From NCBI GenBank assembly GCA_001724265.1, contig MEDY01000064.1, forward strand, positions 62,001 to 126,000: a stretch of DNA of 64,000 nucleotides. The letters are read 5' to 3'. The stretch comes from Rhizaria sp. SCN 62-66 (lineage: Eukaryota > Rhizaria, unplaced). The translations under genes and the position numbers were made by a program. Of this stretch, positions 22,852-33,051 are shown in pieces; the stretch's first letter is position 1; each line of letters opens with the position of its first letter. The notes under the pieces were generated by a model, which ran no database searches, was not told where the DNA came from, and worked only from the letters and a program-made list of their open reading frames with translations.

Positions 22852-24484
22852 TCACCGCAGGAGGTCGGAGACGGCCTCGGACATGTCGCGGCCGGGCCCG
22901 CCCTTCTTCTTGCCGTCGTCCTCGTCGTCGTCGTCGCTGTCGCTCATCTCGAACTCGCCCAGCATCACGCGCTTGATCTTGAGCAGCATTGCCACCGTCC
23001 ACGAGTCCAGCGGGTACGTCGCGTTGAACTCGCCGCACGTCTTGGTGTACGCGCGCACGCCGCTGGCGCCCTGTTGGAAGGCAGCCATGAGTTTCTTGAG
23101 GATCTCGCGCTCCTGCGACGCGGCCCACTTGGCCGACACGGCGCTCAGCACGTCGTCGTAGAACTGCGCGTTGGCCACGTCGTCCTGCATCGCCGAGTCG
23201 ACGAAGATGCACAGCTGCGCACGGAAGCACGCCGTGGTGATCTCCATCGGCGCGTTGCCCTCGACGACCACGGCCTTGAAGATCTCGGCGGCCTTCTTGT
23301 AGTTGCCGCGCTCAGCCATGTACCGGCCCTGCGTGGCGTGTGATTGTGATGCAGCCGCACACAAAAAGAGGAATACGTGCGATAAAATCGCATTGTCGAG
23401 GAGACAGAAGAGAAACACAAATGAGAGTATGATTGTGAACAAACACGCTTACAAATAGAGATAAACGTTACTTGTTCATAAGTTGCTATGATGAGCTATC
23501 TTTTGTCGCTGTCAAAACGTACCCGCGAGAGCTTGCATTGCGCGGCGGTGCTTGCAGCGCCCGCGGCGGCATATGCACCCTCGGCCGCCTCCCATGCGTC
23601 GATGGTGCCCTTGAGGTCTCCGGCGTCCTCGCACATCTGCGCCATCTTCTTGAAGATGATTCCCGCGCCGGTGAAGTTGTTCTCGCCCTGCTTCAACACC
23701 GCGGCCTCCACCATCGCAGCCTGTGCGGTCGCAGTGGGAGGACGATGACGCATTGCGCCGATTTTAGTTCAGTTCAGTTCAGTTGCGCGTTGAGGTTGAG
23801 TCAGGAGGGTGTCAATGAGTGAGAGATAAGATAAGGATGAAAAAATGGCATAGAACAACTAAGTGTGAGTGAAATGGATCTGATGGTCCGCATGCAAACT
23901 CATGTCGTTTCAACACATATCGGTGTTGGGTTTTAGCACCAAAGAGCGATATCCGAGTCTACTGCGCTCAACAAACAAGAATAATACATTATGAAGCATA
24001 AAGGCAGACATGTACCTGCGCCCTCTTGAGGTCGACGGCCTCAAGGATGCCACCGAGCTCCTCGTACTGCTTGGCAAGCTTGGCGTTAGAGCCGTCGCCG
24101 TTAGGGATGAGGTGCGTCTTGTAGACGTCGATCGAGGCCTCGAGCGCAGTGGCCGCCTTGTCAAAGGCGTCGCACTGCATGTACTGGTTGACGGCGCGCT
24201 CGAAGTACTCGATGGCGTCTGTGTAGCGCGACTTGCCCTTGAAGACGTTCTTCGAGGTCGCAGACGACTTGCCTTTCTCAAGATACTTGTCGCCAAGGGC
24301 CTCCGTGTCCACCTATGGGTAGTCGGAGGTTGTCGGAGGGCAAAAACAGGGTTGCAAAGGGGATGCATGTAAGCGAAGGGTCGGGGTTTACGGAAGGCGG
24401 GATTCAAAGAAGTGTATATGTCTTTATAGACTGATAACATGTGCAACGTACGGAAACAGTGCCGTTCTTGGCAATTGTAGTCAT
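22852..24484 (-). CDS. NAPA: Alpha-SNAP (NSF attachment protein), 4 exons
   Basis: Exons 24484..24452, 24312..24016, 23720..23523 and 23328..22852 give 334 residues. Alpha-SNAP links NSF to SNARE complexes for disassembly after membrane fusion. The protein is all-helical with TPR-like repeats: DAIEYFERAVNQY, AATALEASIDVYK, GAGIIFKKMAQM and YKKAAEIFKAVVVEG. The C-terminal part has EREILKKLMAAFQQG, YPLDSWTVAMLLKIKRVML and an end in SDLLR, resembling the EEDLR end of human alpha-SNAP that stimulates NSF. An acidic run DSDDDDEDD precedes a Lys/Gly patch near the C-terminus. Donors are GTACGT, GTACAT and GTACGT. Stop TGA. The DLxR end and the LDSW(T)...LLKIK block favour alpha/beta- over gamma-SNAP. 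Confidence 0.92.
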
Positions 24485-24739
24485 GCTACAACGATGGGAT
24501 AATGTTTCGACAGAAATAAACGAGGATTAGTGGTGAGTGTTGAGGCTGAGAGTTACACATGGAGGGCGAACTTTCAAGAAGGATTAGGCAATCATTTTGT
24601 CATCTTTAAGAATGGTAATAAAACGGACAAAGCATAAAAGGAAGTCAGGTTTATCACATCCAAAAACTGTAGTCATAGACGGACGTTTATCAAGGGAACT
24701 GATCCCCCGCCCAGTGCCGAGAGCCAGTGACCAGACCAA

Positions 24740-24867
24740 GGACTCGAACCACAGCGATAATAAAGATACCCTTTTGAGCTAAACTGGACGAAGTGTATTG
24801 GCGTGGTCTACTCGTAATCTGCTGAAGCCAGACTATTTCATTGGTCCAGCTGCTGCCTCGCCAGGCA
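24740..24867 (-). repeat. Direct repeat copy A, with tRNA-like box A and box B
   Basis: Shares most positions with copy B at 26259-26385, including GCTGCTGCCT, TGGTCT, AATCTGCTG and AATAAAGAT blocks. On the minus strand it contains TAGCTCAAAAGG (24770-24781, fits box A) and GGTTCGAGTCC (24740-24750, fits box B). The boxes are about 12 bases too close for a normal tRNA and no D or anticodon stem forms, so this is tRNA-like rather than a tRNA gene. Confidence 0.65.
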
Positions 24868-25480
24868 CTTCTTCAACAGATTCATATCTGCTCCTTGTTT
24901 GTGTCATATCCTGGTCAAAGGTGTTGGACGCTGTCACGCTGCGTAACAGACGGTGACATCAGCATCTTGCGCTCTTACAAACGGTGTTGTGAGTCTCAAT
25001 AGCAGTGAATTACATTTTTCTAGGAATTGTTAGAACATCTAGCTAATGGTCTTTCAATCAATGTCCAAGTTGTTGACGTACTTGAGATTTCCTGCGTCGT
25101 CCTAGACGTGGTTACTTCGCAGCTGCACAGTCACGCTGTTGCGAGCTTGGATTCCAACGCTTTGTGCGTGGTGGTCTTCTTCTTATCTTGTGATTTGTTG
25201 TTGTCATAATTGCTGTTATCATTTTGAATGCCTCTGACCGGGCGTATGGTTGTTTCGAAATATCTTTCTTCTGTTATTGGTAATATGCGAGTCTGCTCAC
25301 GGTCGTCGAGCTCGACGACGTGGCAGGAATTAAGACTCCCTTTTCTGCGAGGGTTTTCTGAGTTGTGTGATCGTAATTTTGTGGTTTTGTGCATTTTCTT
25401 ATCTTTAAATGATGCATTTTTCATTGTCATTATTTTATGTTCTCATCTAATAACATTGTGCTCTCAAATTTGTTCTTACC

Positions 25481-25714
25481 TTACTCCAGGCCAAATGCCT
25501 TGCAGGGCTGCTCCAACTTAGGGCCGCCAGGCGCTTTAGTGTTCATGTATGCGGTCATCTCAGCCGTGTCAATGTACTTGACATCGATGCCGTAGTGGTG
25601 GACTTGGTTGCGTACGGCGCACTCCTTGGTGTCGAAGTGCTTGGCCCGCCCATGGTGCTCGGGGTTCTGGATCGTGCCGATAGCGCTATTGTTGTCTGAC
25701 AGAGGCGCTTGCTA
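25481..25714 (-). mobile_element. Decayed Ty1/copia retrotransposon fragment (C-terminus of pol)
   Basis: About 73 codons on the minus strand end in TAA at 25481-25483. They include LSDNNSAI, IQNPEHHGRAKHFD, VKYIDTAEMTAYMNTKAP and a terminal FGLE. This matches the RNase H/C-terminal signature of copia-type pol (DNxSAI, NPxxHxRTKHID, YIxTxxMxADxxTK, LGL). Upstream the frame is broken by a TAG at 25712 and a TGA shortly after, so it is a relic. No integrase or gag was identified. Confidence 0.75.
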
Positions 25715-25829
25715 CGGGTGGCTTCATTGATCAGTGACAGTGGTGCATGACATAGGCGGGTGTGGATTAAGTTAACTTTGCGTGCCTTTTTGTATGACTC
25801 CTCGTTCTTACTGTTGTTCATATCGGCCT

Positions 25830-26190
25830 TCTTCTCCGCGTTGTTGTTCTACGTCTTGCTAGTGACCGTTGCAGCTGTGACGGCGAGGGCGCACTGAGTC
25901 TGCCCCTTGAACACGCAGCCAGGGACAGCGACGATGCCCTCGAGGTCGATACACTCGGCGCGCATGACACTGCTGTCGTCGCGCTTCACCTGACCTTCCA
26001 GAATAGTGCGGCTCCAGACCGTCGCATCACTTCTGGACGGCCCTTTACGACCACTACCGCGTGCAAATGAGGCAGCACACTAAACAGGCGTCAGGGTTGT
26101 TGTGGCGCGCTGTCCGGCCAATCTCGAGGTAGAGGTCACTCGCAAAGTTGTCACGGAGCAACCTCTCTTCCTCCTGAAATGTTGGTCCTT
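25830..26190 (-). pseudogene. GC-rich decayed coding-like fragment, family unknown
   Basis: On the minus strand one frame reads RGSGRKGPSRSDATVW, then RTILEGQVKRDDSSVMRAE and CIDLEGIVAVPGCVFKGQ before a stop; another frame further upstream reads EEERLLRDNFASDLYLEIGR. Composition looks like former coding sequence in an AT-rich setting, but frames are broken. It may be another piece of the copia element or a host gene fragment. No family recognised. Confidence 0.35.
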
Positions 26191-26258
26191 ACTACTGTGA
26201 ATCCCCGTGCCGGTAATTCACAGCAGCAAAGACCGACACCTCAGGAGGGTAACGTACT

Positions 26259-26385
26259 GGGCTCGTAACCTAATAAAGATGCATTTTGAGCGAAACTGGA
26301 ACCAGTATATTGCTGTGGTCTTCTCTTAATCTGCTGCAGCCAGAATATTTGATCGGTCCAGCTGCTGCCTTGCCATTGCCAGGCA
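26259..26385 (-). repeat. Direct repeat copy B
   Basis: Partner of copy A in the same orientation, 1.4 kb away and on the far side of the copia relic. The tRNA-like boxes are weaker here (TCGCTCAAAATG and GGTTACGAGCC on the minus strand). The pair could be LTR remnants, tRNA-like sequences that attracted insertion, or SINE-like copies. Confidence 0.6.
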
Positions 26386-26896
26386 CGAGGTCAGTCAGTA
26401 AGCCACCCGTCAGTTGACTGGGAAGACATCTTAACATTTCAGGAAACATATTTTATCCTGCTTTCGGGATGAGCCGAACAGAAAGTAACCATTTATTAAC
26501 ACGCACGGTGCCAATATGTACACAACAACACGCTATCTTAAATGTTGCCATATACGGTCGGGGTTCGAGTGTCGGCGGTTTCCCATCCGCACCAAGCTGG
26601 ATTGGACCAGTCACGATCGCTTGGATTACCATGATGATCTTAGCATTAACACACCGTGTAGACACAATTAAAAAATTGCAACCAGTTAGTCATGTTTTGA
26701 CACACATGTTATACGTTATCATACTTTGAATCGACTGTCTATTGAGGCTCCCACTTTATGGAAACGCTGATTGCTGACCTTAATCAAAGAAGGCATGCCT
26801 TTCTTGTTTCATTCCATTTTCAGACGCTTTCTCATCAACTAAGCACACATTTGCTAACTGTTTTCTTTACACACTTTAACACTGTGTACAATCAGA

Positions 26897-29800
26897 ATGC
26901 CAAGACTCTTCCAAAAGCCACATTCCCGGCTCCTGGGAGTAACTCTTGCTCTCCTGCTCTCCTCCTTTGCAGTGGGGACCATTGCAGCTTCTGGCGTCGC
27001 CGTCGCACCCACAGACGTGACATACACCTCCCGCTGCCTCTCAGTCGCCGACGCGGCCACTATTACGATCAATCCAGACCAGGACTACCTGTTGATCTCG
27101 TGTAATGACGAGGACGCATGGCCCACCACCTGCTCCGTAGACAACAGCTGCGGCCCTGGGACGACCACTCGCAACAATATCTACTGCCTGGACAGTACTA
27201 TGCTCACCGTCAAATATGTAGACGTCAGTAATAGCAATTCGTCGTTATGCAAATCCGACCTGCCGGCGACTTCTCGCTCGTGTCTCAACGTCGACGGCTG
27301 CGGCGGCGGCTTCGAGTGGCAGTGTGCGCTTCTGCCCAAGGAGAGTCCCACACTGAACGAGGACAGCGTCTTATGGGCCCCCTGCGATAGCGCACCCGTC
27401 GCGTTTTCGAAGCTCTCTTGTGGCGCAGCGTGCGGCACGGGCAAGCTGAACCGCGCCGCTCGTTGTGCGTTGATGTTCGACTCTGACAACATCCATGCCA
27501 CCTTGCCGTCGTTTTCGCACTCGTATCGCCGCCAGAACATGCTCACCTCGCCGTGTCTCCTGTCCGCACCGGTGCCTGAGTTGCAGCGCACGTGCATGAG
27601 CGCGGCCTGCTCGGCGCCGTCCTGGTACTGCAACAACCCCGATGACGCGACCGGGAGCTGGGGGTCGTGCTATCCGGAAATTGGCACTAAGTGCCAGGAA
27701 TACCGCTGCTACGACAAGAAATTCACCGCCCGGCGCAATGTCGCGTGCATGGACGGCGCGGGCACCCTCCCGCTGCCCGATAGCGCGTGTGCCGGCCAGA
27801 CTAAGCCGGAGACTGTGCTCGACTGTGCCCAGAACCGCGCCGACTGCGTGCTGCTGCGCACAGACGCGGACGTGTGCGAGGTCGACGGGACTGCGGTGAC
27901 GTGTCTGGAAGAGAGCACGACTGCGTTCACGACCGCGCCGTGCGTGAGTACAGAAGACTTTCGCTCTGTGAGCTCTAAGATGTGTCAACCAAGTGGGTGC
28001 AAACTCCTTGCATGCTCCGCCATAGCTGATGGGGCCACGTTCGAATGGGTGATGGACGAGGATGTCCCCTGCCCGGCGAAGCCGACACTCTTAGAGGAGT
28101 CCCAGTTCACTCTCTACACCTGCGCTGCTCGCACCTCCCAGGGTGACTTATTGTCTTCAGAGGTCGAGCCCAAGCTTTGCGTCGATGTGCCTGCCTCCAC
28201 CAACGCGTCGTTCACCAAGTGCACGTACGATACGACACTGTCGTGCAAGAACGGCGGTGTGACCGTGCCGATCATGCGCCCCAACGGTGTTGGCCAGCTG
28301 GCGAGGTTTGGTGCCTTCTGCGACTGCAAGGGCCCTTGGACCGGCGTGGACTGCGCAACACCACTCAAGGCCGAGATTACCGGATTCTGGTTCGATTTGG
28401 AGATAAATAAGTTGGCTTTCTGGCTTGAATACTCGGCTGACACCGGTATTTTCCGGATGCCCTCTTCGCAGCGGCCTGAACACCAGCACACCGTACACCT
28501 CACCCTCGAGCCCACCGACGGCTCGCCCGCCGTGACCCTAGCGCGCTATGAGCCCAACTACGCGGACAGTTTGAGGGAGGACATGTACCAGGTGTATAAG
28601 TCCATGCCACTCGGCTTATTGGGCAAGACCGTCAGCCTCCGTGCAACGATTGTACTAAATAATGTCACTGTCGCCACTAATGTGTCGACGGACGCGCAGT
28701 TCTTCGGCCGCTCGTGCGGCTGCGAGACCGAGCTGTGCAGCACCGAAACGGGCATGTGTGAGTGCCCCGGCGACTATGGCGGCGAAAACTGCGAGATCGA
28801 GCCCTGTGCCGCCATTGGCTGTAACCTGGCCACTTCCACTGGCTGCTTTGTCGACCCTACAACGCAGCTCGCGACGTGCCACTGCAAAAAAGACTCGAGT
28901 GGCAAGGCGCTTTTTACGGGCAAGGGTTGCGAGCAGCCGGTGACTAAGTGCAACGCTAACGGCAGCAAACCGGATTGCGCAAACAACGGCTACTATGCCG
29001 CGCGCTCTGACGGATCTGACGCGCTTATTTGCAACGTCAAATGTAGCTGCGCCGCTCCCTGGACGGGCGATACGTGTGAGACCTGTTCTAAGACCTGCCA
29101 CAATGGTGGCACCATTGACGCCGGCTGTAGCAAATGCAAGTGCAAGCCCGGTTACAGCGCCGACTCCGATTGCCAGTGCCGGTTTGTGACTCTGCGTTTT
29201 ACGGCCCTTATGGGCAAGTTCGCGACTGCGTGGATGACGAGTACGACCAAAATTGACAGTGATGAGGCCGCGGCAGGGCTGCGCAAGTTTCTTGTGAGCG
29301 AGATATACAAGCTCACCGACCTCATGAAGATTAGTCTGACTATTGCTGCTGCTCGCATCATCAGTACGAACGGCAAGAAGTTTACTGTCGAGATCGATGT
29401 CACGCACGAGCACTCATGCTCTGCAGGCTGGACGCAAACCAGGCCGGAGAATCAGGAGACACTTGTCATTTCAAACCCGGTGCTTGCTTACCCTCTTTAC
29501 GCCCCCCGTGCGGAAGCGAGTCGCGCTGTGCACAAAACGTTTGCCAACAACAAGAACGGCTTCGCGGTTCGCAGTACAGTTGCCGACAGCCAGATTCTCG
29601 CAGCGGAGCCCGTTCGTACAATGCGCAGCGGCCCTGGCGTGTTCCAGACTCTCGCGACCACTGGTTACGGCGGCAGCGTACTGACCGTGTACAACGGTAT
29701 AAACAACCTGCGCGCCGCGTTTGGCTCCGACTCGACCGCACTGGCCGACAGCGGCATCGACTGGTTGGACACAAACTCGGATCTTACGATTACTGACGCG

Positions 29801-30070
29801 GCTGCGGAAGCCGGGGACGATGTCCCCAAGTCTGTCATTGCAGGAAGTGGCACTGGGAGCGGTGGCAGCGACGAGACGACGACTATCGTGCTCGCGACTG
29901 TGCTGTCAGTCGTGGGCGTTTTGATCATTGTGTTTCTACTGGTGTGCTACGCCAAGAAGCTTCTGTGCTTCAAGAAGAGTAATCGTGTTGCAGACGAGGA
30001 CCCTGAGAGTGGGAGCCGCGGCCACACGTCTGCGACTCCCCGCGGCGACATTCAGATGATGGATGTCTAA
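26897..30070 (+). CDS. Type I membrane protein with TSP1-like and EGF-like segments
   Basis: A single-exon frame of 1,057 residues from the ATG at 26897 to TAA. A signal peptide (basic start, then LLGVTLALLLSSFAVG) covers about residues 1-31. Cys-rich ectodomain: thrombospondin-1-like segments (WPTTCSVDNSCGPGTTTR; SCGAACGTGKLNRAARC), then EGF-like segments in the middle (TGMCECPGDYGGENCE; CHNGGTIDAGCSKCKCKPGY). A mostly Cys-free region of ~250 residues follows. One transmembrane helix (VLATVLSVVGVLIIVFLLVC) lies near residue 1000, followed by a basic stop-transfer (KKLLCFKK) and a ~40-residue tail. Expected at the cell surface, perhaps in adhesion or prey recognition; the ligand is unknown. 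No orthologue recognised. Confidence 0.85.
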   Translation: MPRLFQKPHSRLLGVTLALLLSSFAVGTIAASGVAVAPTDVTYTSRCLSVADAATITINPDQDYLLISCNDEDAWPTTCSVDNSCGPGTTTRNNIYCLDSTMLTVKYVDVSNSNSSLCKSDLPATSRSCLNVDGCGGGFEWQCALLPKESPTLNEDSVLWAPCDSAPVAFSKLSCGAACGTGKLNRAARCALMFDSDNIHATLPSFSHSYRRQNMLTSPCLLSAPVPELQRTCMSAACSAPSWYCNNPDDATGSWGSCYPEIGTKCQEYRCYDKKFTARRNVACMDGAGTLPLPDSACAGQTKPETVLDCAQNRADCVLLRTDADVCEVDGTAVTCLEESTTAFTTAPCVSTEDFRSVSSKMCQPSGCKLLACSAIADGATFEWVMDEDVPCPAKPTLLEESQFTLYTCAARTSQGDLLSSEVEPKLCVDVPASTNASFTKCTYDTTLSCKNGGVTVPIMRPNGVGQLARFGAFCDCKGPWTGVDCATPLKAEITGFWFDLEINKLAFWLEYSADTGIFRMPSSQRPEHQHTVHLTLEPTDGSPAVTLARYEPNYADSLREDMYQVYKSMPLGLLGKTVSLRATIVLNNVTVATNVSTDAQFFGRSCGCETELCSTETGMCECPGDYGGENCEIEPCAAIGCNLATSTGCFVDPTTQLATCHCKKDSSGKALFTGKGCEQPVTKCNANGSKPDCANNGYYAARSDGSDALICNVKCSCAAPWTGDTCETCSKTCHNGGTIDAGCSKCKCKPGYSADSDCQCRFVTLRFTALMGKFATAWMTSTTKIDSDEAAAGLRKFLVSEIYKLTDLMKISLTIAAARIISTNGKKFTVEIDVTHEHSCSAGWTQTRPENQETLVISNPVLAYPLYAPRAEASRAVHKTFANNKNGFAVRSTVADSQILAAEPVRTMRSGPGVFQTLATTGYGGSVLTVYNGINNLRAAFGSDSTALADSGIDWLDTNSDLTITDAAAEAGDDVPKSVIAGSGTGSGGSDETTTIVLATVLSVVGVLIIVFLLVCYAKKLLCFKKSNRVADEDPESGSRGHTSATPRGDIQMMDV

Positions 30071-30969
30071 GCCTCTCAATGGTGAAAAATTCGGAGTTTG
30101 ACTTTTGCTTTATTGTTGGTAGAACAACTACCATGACGCCACTCTGGCGATAGTATTATTTTTTGTTTATTAACCCAACTACAAAATGTACGAACTATTT
30201 GTAGCTGGATTGCTGCGCCACGCAAGCTTTGCTGTTCTAAATCGATCTTCTTTGTTCTTCTGTTTTGCAATTCACCCCATTTCGTACTTTCAAGTTCTTT
30301 CAGAATCAACGGCCACAACAAAACTGTGAGCGCGTCTCCAGTTGCGCTGTGTTCGATCCTTGGATCGACGATTAGATAAGTCGGTTCTTTGCTCGAACAT
30401 GATTTCATGCACTTCGCTGCGACAATTGCCGTCACGATTCATGATGTGCTGTTGTGTAGACGAGTCAGTTTGATTTACATGTTCTACAGAAATGCACTGC
30501 GTAATTCAAGTTGTTTCTTGCTCTAAACCCATTTTCGCAAAATACATACTCCGAACTATTACGTTCTACGACTGTTCAAGTCACGCTAGCATGTATCAAT
30601 GCTGAGAAACACACCACACCAAACGCAGTGACCTAAAAAAATTGGGATGAATAGTCAAAAACGTGTTTTCTACGTGATTGTGTGGTCTAATTGTAAATTT
30701 AGTGACATCGATTTGCTGCGTCGCACGTTTTCATGTACAATTGCTGCGGTGCTCGTCGGTTGGTCTGGCGGCTGGTTGGGGGTCCAATCGAAAAGGCTTC
30801 GAGCGATTCAAAAAAACATCGCTGATGTGACTAGCGTCTTCCGTCTATGATAATTTATACGATGATTTGAGATAATATTTGCATTAAAAATGCCATATCC
30901 AATTTTATATCTTTGAGTTTGAGCTAAATATTGCATTCTCCCGCACTTTGTTTCATAGCCGTTTTCCTC
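30071..30969. other. Tandem spacer upstream of CFAP300
   Basis: 899 AT-rich bases: 3' UTR of the membrane protein gene and the CFAP300 promoter. A 119-codon minus-strand frame at 30076-30435 has no recognisable similarity and its composition matches the spacer, so it is not called. Confidence 0.35.
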
Positions 30970-32502
30970 ATGTCGTCGGCGTCGACTGCCGCATCCGACG
31001 CGCATATCACGTCTTCCTCAAGCGAACCTGAGTTCCGCTTCACTGCACTGCCGACTTCAGCCGCGTTTCCGAACTCCCTCGCACTGTCGGACGTGCAGGG
31101 CTTGCTCGCCAAGTGGGGCGTCGGCCAGTCGCTGTGCTGCGCCAAGTTCCGCTACGACGTGCCCCTCGCGCCTTCCAACGCCGCGCAAACGGCGCAGTTC
31201 ATCCGCGACCTCTTCGCGTCGCCCGCGTTCCTTGCATCCCCCGCCGCGCAAGTCGCGCACTTGCGCCCCGCACCCACGCGCGCCGGCGTCGTTACCAAGG
31301 GCTGGGTCCGTCTCTCCTGCAGTGATACTGCCACGGGCGCGTCTTCGTCCGGCCCCTCGTGTCTGCACGGGGACGCCCCGATCATCCTGACTCCGAAGCC
31401 GGCGATGGTGACCTCACTGTCATTTCTGGACCCGCTCGTCGAGGCCGGCCTTGTGTCCCGCGACTGGGACGCCTCTCGCACAGTAATCGCTCCCAACTCC
31501 AGCTCGGGCGCTCTCGCCAAGCAGCAGAAGCAGCAGCCGCAGTCGGCCGCGACGCCGGCCGCCGCGGCGCAGACGTACCTGGACCTGTCTCAGTCGGTTA
31601 CGGGCGCGGGCCGACTCTCGCAGCGCTTCGAGGACTTCATCGGCTCGATCCGCGTCGCCGACGGGCTGCGCGAGTGCCTCTTCGACTCGTCGTCGGAGCA
31701 CTACGCGCTGCTGTCTCGGCAGACGCGCGCGGAGCTGCTGCCTGCGCTGCTGGCGCTGCTGGCCGCTGGCTCGGGGCTCTCGCAGAGCGACGACGCTTTG
31801 CTGCCGTACAGTGACATCGCGCGCCGCCTGTACCGCGACCTGGTGTGCCCGCGGCGCAATCCGCACACGGGCCAGATCGAGGTCGCCAGCGCTGTCTTCG
31901 CCGTCACTGGGGGCGCCGTGAGGGTGGACGAGGACAGCTTCGCGCTCACCGCGGCCGCGTGCTCGGCCAACGCGGCCGCGAAGGCTGAGGCCAAGGCCAA
32001 GGTCAAGGCTGAGGCTGAGGTTGCTGCGACTGGGGCTGCGGCTGCTGCCAAGAAGGCTGAGGCTGATGGCGAGGCGGAGAGCGAGGGTGCGTCGCTTGTT
32101 AGCTTTGTGGGCGACGGTGATCTCACCAACGACGCTGACGCTAATCCCGACGCATCTGTGGCAACGAAGCCCACGGCGACTGCGAGTGCGGGTGAGACCA
32201 AGGCTGTTGCGCCCGCGTTCTACGCGCCTCTGTTCCCCCCCGCCAGCCCGGTCGGCTGGACTGGCGGCGCCTCTCTGCCCGCCACTGCTGACGCCACCGC
32301 TCCCGCGCCCGCGCTCTCCGCTGTGCCCGGCGTGTCCGTGACCGTGGGTACCGCTGGTGCGGGCGCGAGTGCGGGTGACCGTGGGCGGCCGGGACAGGCG
32401 ACCGTCGGCGCGCCAGGCCCGCTGGACGCGTGCTGGGTCAGTGTGACGCCGGAGACTAAAACGGTGGCGTACCTCTACTTCAAGCACTACGCGGTGTATT
32501 GA
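30970..32502 (+). CDS. CFAP300: CFAP300 homologue (cilia and flagella associated protein)
   Basis: A single-exon frame of 510 residues from the ATG at 30970 to TGA. CFAP300 is a cytoplasmic factor needed to assemble axonemal dynein arms. The N-terminus EFRFTALPTSAAF...VQGLLAKW parallels human YYFRFLPQKTFQ...ITSRLRQW. The middle block FEDFIGSIRVADGLRECLFD, then YALLSRQTRAELLPALL and PYSDIARRLYRDLVCPRRNP with HTGQIEVASAVFAV, parallels human DELRRVLLVEDSEKYEIF, EEFLFCLFKHL, and [27 protein letters not shown] (human recalled from memory). The C-terminal WVSVTPETKTVAYLYFKHY matches the family's closing strand. A ~130-residue Ala/Lys/Pro-rich insert separates the last two blocks, roughly doubling the usual length (~267). 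Confidence 0.88.
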   Translation: MSSASTAASDAHITSSSSEPEFRFTALPTSAAFPNSLALSDVQGLLAKWGVGQSLCCAKFRYDVPLAPSNAAQTAQFIRDLFASPAFLASPAAQVAHLRPAPTRAGVVTKGWVRLSCSDTATGASSSGPSCLHGDAPIILTPKPAMVTSLSFLDPLVEAGLVSRDWDASRTVIAPNSSSGALAKQQKQQPQSAATPAAAAQTYLDLSQSVTGAGRLSQRFEDFIGSIRVADGLRECLFDSSSEHYALLSRQTRAELLPALLALLAAGSGLSQSDDALLPYSDIARRLYRDLVCPRRNPHTGQIEVASAVFAVTGGAVRVDEDSFALTAAACSANAAAKAEAKAKVKAEAEVAATGAAAAAKKAEADGEAESEGASLVSFVGDGDLTNDADANPDASVATKPTATASAGETKAVAPAFYAPLFPPASPVGWTGGASLPATADATAPAPALSAVPGVSVTVGTAGAGASAGDRGRPGQATVGAPGPLDACWVSVTPETKTVAYLYFKHYAVY

Positions 32503-33051
32503 GCTATTGAACTATTGAACGATTCAATGACGGCTTGAGCTGCACTCTTAGCAGCTCACGTTTTTGCGGTATCTCTTATTGTATCCGAACATATACTTTC
32601 ACAAAACTACAAATCTCACATCATATTGATATGCACTGATTATATTGAATCTGAGTTCAATAAAAGGCCATGATTTAGCAAAAAGTGCTTCTGAAGATGG
32701 GGTGTGTTGAGAGGACACAAGATTAGTAATGGAGTTACTTTTATTACTAAATAGCATCGGTGCTCGATATGCAGAAACACCTTTAAATGATTAATTAGAT
32801 AGACATATGTTATTGACACTAATGGGCGACTTAAACAAGACAATGGTTACTTTACAAATGTCTTTGCACAAGATATACGTGAGCAACATTACTCGCGCAC
32901 AATTCAACAAGCCATCAACAGTCATGGAGAGTAAGAATCACAAACTTAAATCGTTAATAAAATGAACAAAAACGCACCCAAGGCAAGTTAGACAGAGTTT
33001 TCCGAGTCGAAACCCATGGATGGTGTTGCGACACTCACGAGTTGTTTTTCT
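32503..33051. other. Convergent spacer
   Basis: 549 AT-rich bases between the CFAP300 stop and the isocitrate lyase stop. It should hold both 3' UTRs. Nothing else seen. Confidence 0.35.

Larger units (their letters stand above)
24485..26896. other. Gene-poor, repeat-bearing region
   Basis: 2.4 kb without an intact gene. It holds two direct repeats (24740-24867 and 26259-26385) flanking a decayed Ty1/copia pol fragment (25481-25714) and another GC-rich decayed fragment (25830-26190). The rest is AT-rich. The last ~200 bases before 26897 should be the promoter of the TSP1/EGF-like gene. Confidence 0.6.

Noticed and set aside
26555-26580. T-arm-like GGGTTCGAGTG on the plus strand
   Set aside because: No box A within tRNA distance and no cloverleaf.
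30076-30435. 119-codon minus-strand frame
   Set aside because: No recognisable similarity, composition like the surrounding AT-rich spacer, and located in presumed 3' UTR.
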